From Colletes latitarsis (lineage: Eukaryota > Arthropoda > Insecta > Hymenoptera > Colletidae), in the NCBI RefSeq assembly GCF_051014445.1, contig NW_027488370.1, forward strand, positions 7,192,001-7,256,000: a stretch of 64,000 nt of DNA. Direction: 5' to 3'. The position numbers and the translations under genes were made by a program. Below, one piece after another: positions 48,503-60,840 of this stretch. A model generated the notes under the pieces. It ran no database searches. It had not been told where the DNA came from and saw only the letters and a list, made by a program, of their open reading frames with translations. Each line of letters opens with the position of its first letter. Within the stretch, counting starts at the first letter, position 1.

Positions 48503-51318
48503 AAACCTGGTTTCGATCAATATTTTTGAGGATAACGCATGTTAGGTCTAGGTTAGGCCGTGGATTTTCACTCATCAGACTCATACTTTCGCAGTTTTTA
48601 CATACATGTTGGCCTGATCGGGGGTTTTTTCTGCTTTGGATCACGTAGTGAAGTGGTACCACACTGAAGCAGTCCATTAAACCTGGTTTCGATCAATATT
48701 TTAGAGGATAACGCATGTTAGGTTTGGGTTACGTCTAGGATTTGCCCTCATCAGGCTCATACTTTCGCATATTTCTCATACTTCATGGCTAGATCCTGGG
48801 CTGTTTCTGGATTGTATCACGTAGTAATGTGGTACCACGCTGAAACAGTCAATTAATCCTGGTTTCGATCAATATTTTAGAGGATAACGCAAGTTAGGTC
48901 TGGGATAGGTCTGGGATTCGCCCTCATCAGGCTCATACTTTCGCGTTTTTCACATACTTGTTGAACTGATCCTGGGTTTTTTCTGGTTTGGATCACGTAC
49001 CAATGTGGTACCACACTGAAACAGTCGAATAAACCTGGTTTCGATCAATATTTTAGAGGATAACGCAAGTTTGGTCTGGGATAGGTCTGGGATTTGCCCT
49101 CATCAGGCTCATACTTTCGCGTTTTTCACATACTTGTTGAACAGATCCTGGGTTTTTTCTGGTTTGGGTCACGTAGTAATGTAGTACCACTCTGAAACAG
49201 TCGATTAAACCAGGTTTCGATCAATATTTTTGAGGATAACGCATGTTAGGTCCAGGTTAGGTCTGGGATTTTCACTCATCAGACTCATACTTTCGCATTC
49301 TTCACATACTTGTTGAACGGATCCTGGGTTTTTTCTGGTTTGGATCACGCAGTAATGTGGGACCACACTGAAACAATCAATTAAACCTGGTCTTGATAAA
49401 TATTTTAGAGGATAACGCAAGTTTGGTCTGGGATAGGTCTGGGATTTGCCCTCATCAGGCTCATACTTTCGCGTTTTTCACATACTTCATGGCTAGATCC
49501 TGGGCTGTTTCTGGATTGTATCACGTAGTAATGTGGTACCACGCTGAAACAGTCGATTAAACCTGGTTTCGATCAATATTTTAGAGGATCACGCAAGTTT
49601 GGTCTGGGATAGGTCTGGGATTCGCCCTCATCAGGCTCATACTTTCGCGTTTTTCACATACTTGTTGAACTGATCCTGGGGTTTTTCTGGTTTGGATCAC
49701 GTAGTAATGTGGGACCACACTGAAACAATCAATTAAACCTGGTCTTGATAAATATTTTAGAGGATAACGCAAGTTTGGTCTGGGATAGGTCTGGGATTTG
49801 CCCTCATCAGGCTCATACTTTCGCGTTTTTCACATACTTGTTGAACGGATCCTGGGTTTTTTCTGGTTTGGATCACGTAGTAATGTGGGACCAGACTGAA
49901 ACAGTCAATTAAACCTGGTTTTGATCAATATTTTAGAGAATAATTCATGTTAGGTCTAGGTTAGGTCTGGGATTTGCTCTCATCAGGCTCATACTTTCGC
50001 ATATTTCTCATACTTCACGGCTAGATCCGGGGCTGTTTCTGGATTGTATCACGTAGTAATGTGGTACCACGCTGAAACAGTCAATTAAACCTGGTTTCGT
50101 TGAATCATTTTAGAGGATAACGCTAGTTAGGTCTGGGATAGGTCTGGGATTTGCCCTCAGCAGGCTCATACTTTCGCGTTTTTCACATACTTGTTGAACA
50201 GATCCTGGGTTTTTTCTGGTTTGCGTCACGTAGTAGTGCGGTACCACACTGAAACAGTCGATTAAACCAGGTTTCGTTCAATATTTTTGAGGATAATGCA
50301 TGTTAGGTCTAGGTTAGGCCGGGGATTTTCACTCATCAGACTCATACTTTCGCATTCTTCACATACTTATTGAACGGATCCTGGGTTTTTACTGGATTGG
50401 ATCACGTAGTAATGTGGCACCACACTGAAACAGTCAATTAAACCTGGTTTCGATCAATATTTTTGAGGATAATGCATGTTAGGTCTAGGTTAGGCCTGGG
50501 ATTTTCACTCATCAGACTCATACTTTCGCGTTTTTCACATACTTGTTGAACAGATCCTGGGTTTTTTCTGGTTTGCGTCACGTAGTAGTGCGGTACCACA
50601 CTGAAACAGTCGATTAAACCAGGTTTCGTTCAATATTTTTGAGGATAATGCATGTTAGGTCTAGGTTAGGCCGGGGATTTTCACTCATCAGACTCATACT
50701 TTCGCATTCTTCACATACTTATTGAACGGATCCTGGGTTTTTACTGGATTGGATCACGTAGTAATGTGGCACCACACTGAAACAGTCAATTAAACCTGGT
50801 TTCGATCAATATTTTTGAGGATAATGCATGTTAGGTCTAGGTTAGGCCTGGGATTTTCACTCATCAGACTCATACTTTCGCATTCTTCACATACTTGTGA
50901 AAGGATTCTGGGTTTTTTCTGGTTTGTATCACGTAGTAATGTGGGACCACACTGAAACAATCAATTAAACCTGGTCATGATAAATATTTTAGAGGATAAC
51001 GCATGTTAGGTCTGTGTTAGGTCTAGTATTTGCCCTCGTCAGGCTCATACTTTCGCATATTTCTCATACTTCATGCCTAGATCCTGGGCTATTTCTGGAT
51101 TGGATCACGTAGTAATGTGGTACCACACTGAAACAGTCAATTAAACCTGGTTTTGATCAATATTTTAGAGAATAATTCATGTTATGTCTAGGTTAGTTCT
51201 GGGATTTGCTCTCATCAGGCTCATACTTTCGCGTTTTTCACATACTTGTTGAACTGATACTGGGTTTTTTCTGGTTTGGATCACGTAGCAATGTGGTACC
51301 ACACTGAATCATTCGATT
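48503..51318. repeat. Block F2 (16-monomer version, 2,816 bp)
   Basis: Second copy of F, directly following F1. The spacing to F1 is 2,463 bp up to about 50.5 kb and 2,816 bp beyond, because two monomers are duplicated inside F2 near 50,170-50,873. Otherwise the order and variants match closely. Confidence 0.88.
50170..50873. repeat. Tandem two-monomer duplication inside F2
   Basis: A 352-bp pair of monomers appears twice in a row (about 50,170-50,521 and 50,522-50,873). Each has TTTGCGTCACGTAGTAGTGC, CGTTCAATATTTTTGAGG, CTTATTGAACGGATCC and TTTTTACTGGATTGG. F1 (47.7-48.06 kb) and the related places at 54.8 and 61.5 kb have this pair once, so it expanded in F2 only. Confidence 0.88.
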
Positions 51319-52260
51319 AAACCTGGTTTCGATCAATATTTTAGAGGATAACGCATGTTAGGTCTGGGTTAGGTCTAGGATTTGCCCTCGTCACGCTCAT
51401 ACTTTCGCATATTTCTCATACTTCATGCCTAGATCCTGGGCTATTTCTGGATTGGATCACGTAGTAACGTGGTACCACGCTGAAACTGTCAATTAAACCT
51501 GGTTTGGATCAATATTTTATAGGATAACGCAAGTTAGGTCTGGGATAGGTCTGGGATTTGCCCTCATCAGGCTCATACTTTCGCGTTTTTCACATACTTG
51601 TTGAACAGATCCTGCGTTTTTTCTGGTTTGGGTCACGTAGTAATGTGGTACCACACTGAAACAGTCGATTAAACCAGGTTTCGATCAATATTTTTGAGGA
51701 TAATGCATGTTAGGTCTAGGTTAGGCCTGGGATTTTCACTCATCAGACTCATACTTTCGCATTCTTCACATACTTCTTGAACGGATCCTGGGTTTTTTCT
51801 GGTTTGGATCACGTAGTAATGTGGTACCACACTGAAACAGTCGATTAAACCAGGTTTCGATCAATATTTTAGAGGACAACGCATGTTAGGTCTAGGTTAG
51901 GCCTGGGATTTGCCTTCATCAGGGTCATTCTTTCGCATATTTCTCATACTTCATGGCTAGATCCTGGGCTGTTTCTGGATTGGATCACGTAGTAATGTGG
52001 TACCACACTGAAACAGTCAATTAAACCTGGTTTTGATCAGTATTTTAGAGAATAATTCATGTTAGGTCTAGGTTAGGTCTGGGATTTGCTCTCATCAGGC
52101 TCATACCTTCGCATATTTCTCATACTTCATGGCTAGATCCCGGGCTGTTTCTGGATTGTATCACGTAGTAATGTGGTACCACGCTGAAACAGTCAATTGA
52201 ACCTGGTTTCGTTCAATATTTTAGAGGATAACGCAAGTTAGGTCTGGGATAGGTCTGGGA
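51225..52260. repeat. Block H1, copied again at 56,330-57,365
   Basis: About six monomers recurring 5,105 bp (29 monomers plus 1 bp) downstream. Shared markers are GAACTGATACTGGG, CTGAATCATTCG, TCGTCACGCTC, GTAGTAACGTGGTACCACGC, TTTTATAGGATAACGC, GATCAGTATTTTAGAG and GATCCCGGGCTGTTTC. The left part overlaps the right end of F2. Confidence 0.85.
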
Positions 52261-53276
52261 TTTTCACTCATCAGACTCATACTTTCGCATTCTTCACATA
52301 CTTGTTGAACGGATCCTGGGTTTTTTCTGGTTTGGATCACGTAGTAATGTGGTACCACACTGAAACGGTTAATTAAACCTGGTTTCGATCAATATTTTTG
52401 AGGATAACGCATGTTAGGTCTAGGTTAGGCCGGGGATTTTCACTCATCAGACTCATACTTTCGCAGTTTTAACATACATGTTGGCCTGATCGAGGGTTTT
52501 TTCTGCTTTGGATCACGTAGTGAAGTGGTACCACACTGAAGCAGTCCATTAAACCTGGTTTCGATCAATATTTTAGAGGATAACGCATGTTAGGTTTGGG
52601 TTACGTCTAGGATTTGCCCTCATCAGGCTCATACTTTCGCATATTTCTCATACTTCATGGCTAGATCCTGGGCTGTTTCTGGATTGTATCACGTAGTAAT
52701 GTGGTACCACGCTGAAACAGTCAATTAATCCTGGTTTCGATCAATATTTTTGAGGATAACGCATGTTAGGTCCAGGTTAGGTCTGGGATTTTCACTCATC
52801 AGACTCATACTTTCGCATTCTTCACATACTTGTTGAACGGATCCTGTGTTTTTTCTGGTTTGGATCACGCAGTAATGTGGGACCACACTGAAACAATCAA
52901 TTAAACCTGGTCTTGATAAATATTTTAGAGGATAACGCAAGTTTGGTCTGGGATAGGTCTGGGATTTGCCCTCATCAGGCTCATACTTTCGCGTTTTTCA
53001 CATACTTCATGGCTAGATCCTGGGCTGTTTCTGGATTGTATCACGTAGTAATGTGGTACCACGCTGAAACAGTCAATTAAACCTGGTTTCGATCAATATT
53101 TTAGAGGATAACGCAAGTTTGGTCTGGGATAGGTCTGGGATTCGCCCTCATCAGGCTCATACTTTCGCGTTTTTCACATACTTGTTGAACTGATCCTGGG
53201 TTTTTTCTGGTTTGGATCACGTAGTTATGTGGGACCACACTGAAACAATCAATTAAACCTGGTCTTGATAAATATT
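52261..53276. repeat. F-like monomers leading into the G expansion
   Basis: Satellite only. It repeats the F order in part: CAGTTTTAACATACATG, GTGAAGTGG, GGTTACGTC, GCATGTTAGGTCCAGG, GATCACGCAG. One distinctive change is GTAGTTATGTGGG near 53,222. Confidence 0.8.
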
Positions 53277-54470
53277 TTAGAGGATAACGCAAGTTTGGTC
53301 TGGGATAGGTCTGGGATTTGCCCTCATCAGGCTCATACTTTCGCGTTTTTCACATACTTGTTGAACTGATCCTGGGTTTTTTCTGGTTTGGATCACGTAG
53401 TAATGTGGGACCACACTGAAACAATCAATTAAACCTGGTCTTGATAAATATTTTAGAGGATAACGCAAGTTTGGTCTGGGATAGGTCTGGGATTTGCCCT
53501 CATCAGGCTCATACTTTCGCGTTTTTCACATACTTGTTGAACGGATCCTGGGTTTTTTCTGGTTTGGATCACGTAGTAATGTGGTACCACGCTGAAACAG
53601 TCAATTAAACCTGGTTCCGATCAATATTTTAGAGGATAACGCAAGTTTGGTCTGGGATAGGTCTGGGATTCGCCCTCATCAGGCTCATACTTTCGCGTTT
53701 TTCACATACTTGCTGAACTGATCCTGGGTTTTTTCTGGTTTGGATCACGTAGTAATGTGGGACCACACTGAAACAATCAATTAAACCTGGTCTTGATAAA
53801 TATTTTAGAGGATAACGCAAGTTTGGTCTGGGATAGGTCTGGGATTTGCCCTCATCAGGCTCATACTTTCGCGTTTTTCACATACTTGTTGAGCGGATCC
53901 TGGGTTTTTTCTGGTTTGGATCACGTAGTAATGTGGGACCACACTGAAACAATCAATTAAACCTGGTCTTGATAAATATTTTAGAGGATAACGCAAGTTT
54001 GGTCTGGGATAGGTCTGGGATTTGCCCTCATCAGGCTCATACTTTCGCGTTTTTCACATACTTGTTGAACGGATCCTGGGTTTTTTCTGGTTTGGATCAC
54101 GTAGTAATGTGGTACCACGCTGAAACAGTCAATTAAACCTGGTTCCGATCAATATTTTAGAGGATAACGCAAGTTTGGTCTGGGATAGGTCTGGGATTCG
54201 CCCTCATCAGGCTCATACTTTCGCGTTTTTCACATACTTGCTGAACTGATCCTGGGTTTTTTCTGGTTTGGATCACGTAGTAATGTGGGACCACACTGAA
54301 ACAATCAATTAAACCTGGTCTTGATAAATATTTTAGAGGATAACGCAAGTTTGGTCTGGGATAGGTCTGGGATTTGCCCTCATCAGGCTCATACTTTCGC
54401 GTTTTTCACATACTTGTTGAACGGATCCTGGGTTTTTTCTGGTTTGGATCACGTAGTAATGTGGGACCAC
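53277..54470. repeat. Block G: homogeneous 3-monomer expansion
   Basis: Consecutive monomers here differ at very few positions; all carry AACGCAAGTTTGGTCTGGG and most carry TGTGGGACCACAC with CAATCAATTAAACC. A 528-bp three-monomer unit is visible at about 53,461-53,988 and 53,989-54,470 or beyond, each with GGTTCCGATCAATATTTT and CATACTTGCTGAACTG. It is the least diverged stretch in the window and probably the most recently amplified one. Confidence 0.88.
53391..53566 (+). repeat. Representative monomer (176 bp, GGGACC type)
   Basis: This 176-bp copy represents the variant common in the right two thirds of the window. It has TGTGGGACCACA instead of TGTGGTACCACA, CAATCAATTAAACCTGGTC in place of CAGTC..GGTTT, a TTGATAAATATT segment and AACGCAAGTTTGGTCTGGG. 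The TGTGG and CCACA arms of the dyad are kept while its two central bases change. The left-half changes travel together: AACAATC, GGTCTTGATAAAT and GGGACC co-occur in many copies between about 34 and 61 kb. Confidence 0.93.
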
Positions 54471-55269
54471 ACTGAAACAGTCAATTAAACCTGATTTTGA
54501 TCAATATTTTAGAGAATAATTCATGTTAGGTCTAGGTTAGGTCTGGGATTTGCTCTCATCAGGCTCATACTTTCACATATTTCTCATACTTCACGGCTAG
54601 ATCCGGGGCTGTTTCTGGATTGTATCACGCAGTAATGTGGTACCACGCTGAAACAGTCAATTAAACCTGGTTTCGTTGAATCATTTTAGAGGATAACGCT
54701 AGTTAGGTCTGGGATAGGTCTGGGATTTGCCCTCAGCAGGCTCATACTTTCGCGTTTTTCACATACTTGTTGAACAGATCCTGGGTTTTTTCTGGTTTGC
54801 GTCACGTAGTAGTGCGGTACCACACTGAAACAGTCGATTAAACCAGGTTTCGTTCAATATTTTTGAGGATAATGCATGTTAGGTCTAGGTTAGGCCGGGG
54901 ATTTTCACTCATCAGACTCATACTTTCGCATTCTTCACATACTTATTGAACGGATCCTGGGTTTTTACTGGTTTGCGTCACGTAGTAGTGCGGTACCACA
55001 CTGAAACAGTCAATTAAACCTGGTTTCGATCAATATTTTTGAGGATAATGCATGTTAGGTCTAGGTTAGGCCTGGGATTTTCACTCATCAGACTCATACT
55101 TTCGCATTCTTCACATACTTGTGAAAGGATTCTGGGTTTTTTCTGGTTTGTATCACGTAGTAATGTGGGACCACACTGAAACAATCAATTAAACCTGGTC
55201 ATGATAAATATTTTAGAGGATAACGCATGTTAGGTCTGTGTTAGGTCTAGTATTTGCCCTCGTCAGGCT
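54150..55269. repeat. Block J1, copied again at 60,841-61,960
   Basis: Recurs with an offset of 6,691 bp. Shared markers are ACGGCTAGATCCGGGG, CGTTGAATCATTTTAG, GCCCTCAGCAGG, CTTGTGAAAGGATTC, GGTCATGATAAAT and GTCTGTGTTAGGTCTAGT. The two copies disagree in one short cluster at 54,971-54,998 (GTTTGCGTCACG..TAGTGCGG against ATTGGATCACG..TAATGTGG). Confidence 0.85.
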
Positions 55270-55270
55270 C

Positions 55271-55885
55271 ATACGTTCGCACACTTCACATACTCGTTGA
55301 ACAGATCCTGGGTTATTTTCTGGTTTGGATTACATAGTAATGAGGTACCACACTGAAACAGTCGATTAAACCAGGTTTCGATCAATATTTTTGAGGATAA
55401 CGCATGTTAGGTCTAGGTTAGGCCTGGGATTTTCACTCATCAGACTCATACTTTCGCATTCTTCACATACTTGTTGAACGGATCCTGGGTTTTTACTGGA
55501 TTGGATCACGTAGTAATGTGGTACCACACTGAAACAGTCAATTAAACCTGGTTTCGATCAATATTTTAGAGGATAACGCAAGTTAGGTCTGGGATAGGTC
55601 TGGGATTTGCCCTCATCAGGCTCATATTTTCGCGTTTTTCACATACTTGTTGAACAGGTCCTGGTTTTTTTCTAGTTTGGATCACGTAGTAGTGTGGTAC
55701 CACACTGAAACAGTCCATTAAACCTGGTTTGGATCAATATTTTAGAGGATAACGCATGTTAGGTCTAGGTTACGTCTGGGATTTTCACTCATCAGGCTCA
55801 TACTTTCGCGTTTTTCACATACTTGTTGAACAGATCCTGAGTTTTTTCTGGTTTGGGTCGCGCAGTAATGTGGTACCACACTGAA
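55271..55885. repeat. Block K1, copied at 57.9 and 62.3 kb
   Basis: Marked by CGCACACTTCACATACTCG, GGATTACATAGTAATGAGG, CATATTTTCGCGTTTTTC, GAACAGGTCCTGGTTTTTTT, GGTTACGTCTGGG and GGTCGCGCAGTAATG. The whole segment recurs at about 62,314-62,928 (offset 7,043). Its middle part (CATATTTTCG, ACAGGTCCTGG) recurs at about 57,710-58,020 (offset 2,288, 13 monomers). Confidence 0.83.
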
Positions 55886-56329
55886 ACAGTCGATTAAACC
55901 AGGTTTCGATCAATATTTTTGAGGATAACGCATGTTAGGTCTAGGTTAGGCCAGGGATTTTCACTCATCAGACTCATACTTTCGCATTCTTCACATACTT
56001 GTTGAACGGATCCTGAGTTTTTTCTGGTTTGGATCACGTAGTAATGTGGGACCACGCTGAACCAATCAATTAAACCTGGTTTCGATCAATATTTTAGAGA
56101 GTAATTCATGTTAGGCCTAGGTTAGGTCTAGGATTTGCCCTCATCAGGCTCATGCTTTCGCATATTTCTCATACTTCATGGCTAGAACCTGGGCTGTTTC
56201 TGGATTGTATCACGTAGTAGTGTGGTACCACACTGAAACAGTCCATTAAACCTGGTTTGGATCAATATTTTAGAGGATAACGCATGTTAGGTCTAGGTTA
56301 CGTCTGGGATTTTCACTCATCAGGCTCAT
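55886..56329. repeat. Monomers between K1 and H2
   Basis: Satellite only. GACCACGCTGAACCAATC, AGAGAGTAATTCATG, TTAGGCCTAGG and TCATGCTTTCGC near 56,049-56,160 are shared with the two adjacent L monomers at 62.9-63.3 kb. Confidence 0.78.
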
Positions 56330-57365
56330 ACTATCGCGTTTTTCACATACTTGTTGAACTGATACTGGGTTTTTTCTGGTTTGGATCACGTAGCAATGTG
56401 GTACCACACTGAATCATTCGATTAAACCTGGTTTCGATCAATATTTTAGAGGATAACGCATGTTAGGTCTGGGTTAGGTCTAGGATTTGCCCTCGTCACG
56501 CTCATACTTTCGCATATTTCTCATACTTCATGCCTAGATCCTGGGCTATTTCTGGATTGGATTACGTAGTAACGTGGTACCACGCTGAAACTGTCAGTTA
56601 AACCTGGTTTGGATCAATATTTTATAGGATAACGCAAGTTAGGTCTGGGATAGGTCTGGGATTTGCCCTCATCAGACTCATACTTTCGCGTTTTTCACAT
56701 ACTTGTCGAACAGATCCTGGGTTTTTTCTGGTTTGGGTCACGTAGTAATGTGGTACCACACTGAAACAGTCGATTAAACCAGGTTTCGATCAATATTTTT
56801 GAGGATAATGCATGTTAGGTCTAGGTTAGGCCTGGGATTTTCACTCATCAGACTCATACTTTCGCATTCTTCACATACTTGTTGAACGGATCCTGGGTTT
56901 TTTCTGGTTTGGATCACGTAGTAATGTGGTACCACACTGAAACAGTCGATTAAACCAGGTTTCGATCAATATTTTAGAGGACAACGCATGTTAGGTCTAG
57001 GTTAGGCCTGGGATTTGCCTTCATCAGTGTCATTCTTTCGCATATTTCTCATACTTCATGGCTAGATCCTGGGCTGTTTCTGGATTGGATCACGTAGTAA
57101 TGTGGTACCACACTGAAACAGTCAATTAAACCTGGTTTTGATCAGTATTTTAGAGAATAATTCATGTTAGGTCTAGGTTAGGCCTGGGATTTGCTCTCAT
57201 CAGGCTCATACCTTCGCATATTTCTCATACTTCATGGCTAGATCCCGGGCTGTTTCTGGATTGTATCACGTAGTAATGTGGTACCACGCTGAAACAGTCA
57301 ATTGAACCTGGTTTCGTTCAATATTTTAGAGGATAACGCAAGTTAGGTCTGGGATAGGTCTGGGA
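56330..57365. repeat. Block H2 (second copy of H1)
   Basis: Second copy of the 51,225-52,260 segment. The copies part near 57,365, where H2 continues with GATTTGCCCTCAGCAGG and H1 with GATTTTCACTCATCAG. Confidence 0.85.
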
Positions 57366-59259
57366 TTTGCCCTCAGCAGGCTCATACTTTCGCGTTTTTG
57401 ACATACTTGTTGAACAGATCCTGGGTCATTTCTGGTTTGGGTCACGTAGTAATGTGGTACCACGCTGAAGCATTCAATGAAACCTGGTCTGGAAAAATAT
57501 TTTAGAGGATAACGCATGTTAGGTCTAGGTTAGCCCTGGGATTTTCACTCATCAGACTCATACCTTCGCATTCTTCACATACTTGTTGAACGGATCCTGT
57601 GTATTTTCTGGTTTGGTTCACGTAGTAATGTGGTACCACACTGAAACATTCAATTAAACCTGGTCTTGATAAATATTTTAGAAGATAACGCATGTTAGGT
57701 CTAGGTTAGGCCTGGGATTTTCACTCATCAGACTCATACTTTCGCATTCTTCACATACTTGTTGAACGGATCCTGGGTTTTTACTGGATTGGATCACGTA
57801 GTAATGTGGTACCACACTGAAACAGTCAATTAAACCTGGTTTCGATCAATATTTTAGAGGATAACGCAAGTTAGGTCTGGGATAGGTCTGGGATTTGCCC
57901 TCATCAGGCTCATATTTTCGCGTTTTTCACATACTTGTTGAACAGGTCCTGGTTTTTTTCTAGTTTGGATCACGTAGTAGTGTGGTACCACACTGAAACA
58001 GTCCATTAAACCTGGTTTGGATCAATATTTTAGAGGACAACGCATGTTAAGTCTAGGTTAGGCCTGGGATTTGCCTTCATCAGGGTCATACTTTCGCATA
58101 TTTCTCATTCTTCATGGCTAGATCCTGGGCTGTTTCTGGATTGGATCACGTAGTAATATGGTACCACACTGAAACAGTCAATTAAACCTGGTTTTGATCA
58201 ATATTTTAGAGAATAATTCATGTTAGGTCTAGGTTAGGTCTGGGATTTGCTCTCATCAGGTTCATACTTTCGCATATTTCTCATACTTCATGGCTAGATC
58301 CTGGGCTATTTCTGGTTTGGATCACGTAGTAATGTGGGACCACACTGAAACAGTCAATTAAACCTGGTTTTGATCAATATTTTAGAGAATAATTCATGTT
58401 AGGTCTAGGTTAGGTCTGGGATTTGCTCTCATCAGGCTCATACTTTCGCATATTTCTCATACTTCACGGCTAGATCCGGGGCTGTTTCTGGATTGTATCA
58501 CGTAGTAATGTGGTACCACGCTGAAACAGTCAATTAAACCTGGTTTCGTTGAATCATTTTAGAGGATAACCCTAGTTAGGTCTGGGATAGGTCTGGGATT
58601 TGCCCTCAGCAGGCTCATACTTTCGCGTTTTTCACATACTTGTTGAACAGATCCTGGGTTTTTTCTGGTTTGCGTCACGTAGTAGTGCGGTACCACACTG
58701 AAACAGTCGATTAAACCAGGTTTCGTTCAATATTTTTGAGGATAATGCATGTTAGGTCTAGGTTAGGCCGGGGATTTTCACTCATCAGACTCATACTTTC
58801 GCATTCTTCACATACTTATTGAACGGATCCTGGGTTTTTACTGGATTGGATCACGTAGTAATGTGGCACCACACTGAAACAGTCAATTAAACCTGGTTTC
58901 GATCAATATATTAGAGAATAATTCATGTTAGGTCTAGGTTAGGTCTGGGATTTGCTCTCATCAGGCTCATTCTTTCGCATATTTCTCATACTTGGTGGCT
59001 AGATCCAGGCCTTTTTCTGGATTGCATCACGTAGTAATGAAGTACAACACTGAAACAGTCAATTAAACCTGGTTTCCATCAATATTTTAGAGGACAACGC
59101 AAGTTAGGTCTGGGATAGGTCTAGGATTCGCCCTCATCAGGCTCATACTTTCGCGTTTTTCACATACTTGTTGAACTGATCCTTGGTTTTTTCTGGATTG
59201 GATCACGTAGTAGTGTGGTACCACACTGAAACAGTCCATTAAACCTGGTTTCGATCACT
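57366..59259. repeat. Mosaic between H2 and I2
   Basis: Satellite only. It holds single-copy variants (TTTTTGACATAC near 57,396, GGGTCATTTCTGG near 57,424, GGTCTGGAAAAATATT near 57,486), part of K near 57,710-58,020, an unusual GAGGACAACGCATGTTAAG monomer near 58,032 that recurs at 63,843, and another CGTTGAATCATTTTAG segment at 58,549 shared with J and F. Confidence 0.78.
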
Positions 59260-60825
59260 ATTTTAGAGGATAACGCATGTTAGGTCTGGGTTAGGTCTAG
59301 GATTTGCCCTCATCAGGCTCATACTTTCGCGTTTTTCACATACTTGTTGAAGAGATCCTGGGTTTTTTCTGGTTTGGATCACGTAGTAATGTGGTACCAC
59401 ACTGATGCAGTCCATTAAACCTGGTTTCGATCAATATTTTAGAGAATAATCCATGTTAGTTCTAGGTTAGGTCTGGGATTTGCTTTCATCAGGCTCATTC
59501 TTTCGCGTATTTCTCATACTTGATGGCTAGATCTTGGGCTTTTTCTGGATTGCATTACGTAGTAATGTAGTACCACACTGAAACAGTCAATGGAATCTGG
59601 TTTCCATCAATATTTTAGAGGACAACGCAAGTTATGTCTGGGATAGGTCTGGGATTTGCCCTCATCAGGGTCATACTTTCGCATTTTTCACATACTTGTT
59701 GAACAGATCCTGGGTTTTTTCTAGTTTGGATCACGTAGTAGTGTGGTACCACACTGAAACAGTCCATAAAACCTGGTTTCGAACAATATTTTAGAGAATA
59801 ATTCATGTTTGGTCTAGGTTAGGTCTGGGATTTGCTCTCATCAGGCTCATTCTTTCGCATATTTCTCATACTTGATGGCTAGATCCTGGGCTTTTTCTGG
59901 ATTGCATCACGTAGTAATGAAGTACAACACTGAAACAGTCAATTAAACCTGTTTTCCATCAATATTTTAGAGGACAACGCAAGTTAGGTCTGGGAAAGGT
60001 CTGGGATTCGCCCTCATCAGGCTCATACTTTCGCGTTTTTCACATACTTGTTGAACTGATCCTGGGTTTTTTCTGGTTTGGATCACGTATTAATGTGGTA
60101 CCACACTGAAACAGTCGATTAAACCTGGTTTCGATCAATATTTTAGAGGATAACGCAAGTTAGGTCTGGGATAGGTCTGGGATTTGCCCTCATCAGACTC
60201 ATGCTTTCGCACACTTCACATACTCGTTGAACAGATCCTGGGTTATTTTCTGGTTTGGATCACATAGTAATGTGGTACCACACTGAAACAGTCGATTAAA
60301 CCAGGTCTTGATAAATATTTTAGAGGATAACGTATGTTAGATCTGGGTTAGGTCCAGGATTTGCCCTCGTCAGGCTCATACTTTCGCATATTTCCAATAC
60401 TTCATGGCTAGATCCTGGGCTATTTCTGGATTGGATCACGTAGTAATGTGGTACCACACTGAGACGGTCAATTAAACCTGGTTTCGATCAATATTTTTGA
60501 GGATAACGCATGTTAGGTCTAGGTTAGGCCGGGGATTTGCACTCATCAGACTCATACTTTCGCAGTTTTAACATACATGCTGGCCTGATCGAGGGTCTTT
60601 TCTGCTTTGGATCACGTAGTGAAGTGGTACCACACTGAAGCAGTCCATTAAACCTGGTTTCGATCAATATTTTAGAGGATAACGCATGTTAGGTTTGGGT
60701 TAGGTCTAGGATTTGCCCTCATCCGGCTCATACTTTCGCATATTTCTCATACTCCATGGCTAGATCCTGGGCTGTTTCTGGATTGTATCACGTAGTAATG
60801 TGGTACCACGCTGAAACAGTCAATT
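59260..60825. repeat. Block I2 (second copy of I1, one monomer longer)
   Basis: Follows the order of I1 (43,770-45,159) with one additional monomer at about 59,815-59,995. That monomer carries GATTGCATCACG and GAAGTACAACACTG. Shared rare variants on both sides of it show that the flanking sequence is otherwise collinear. Confidence 0.85.
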
Positions 60826-60840
60826 AAACCTGGTTTCGAT

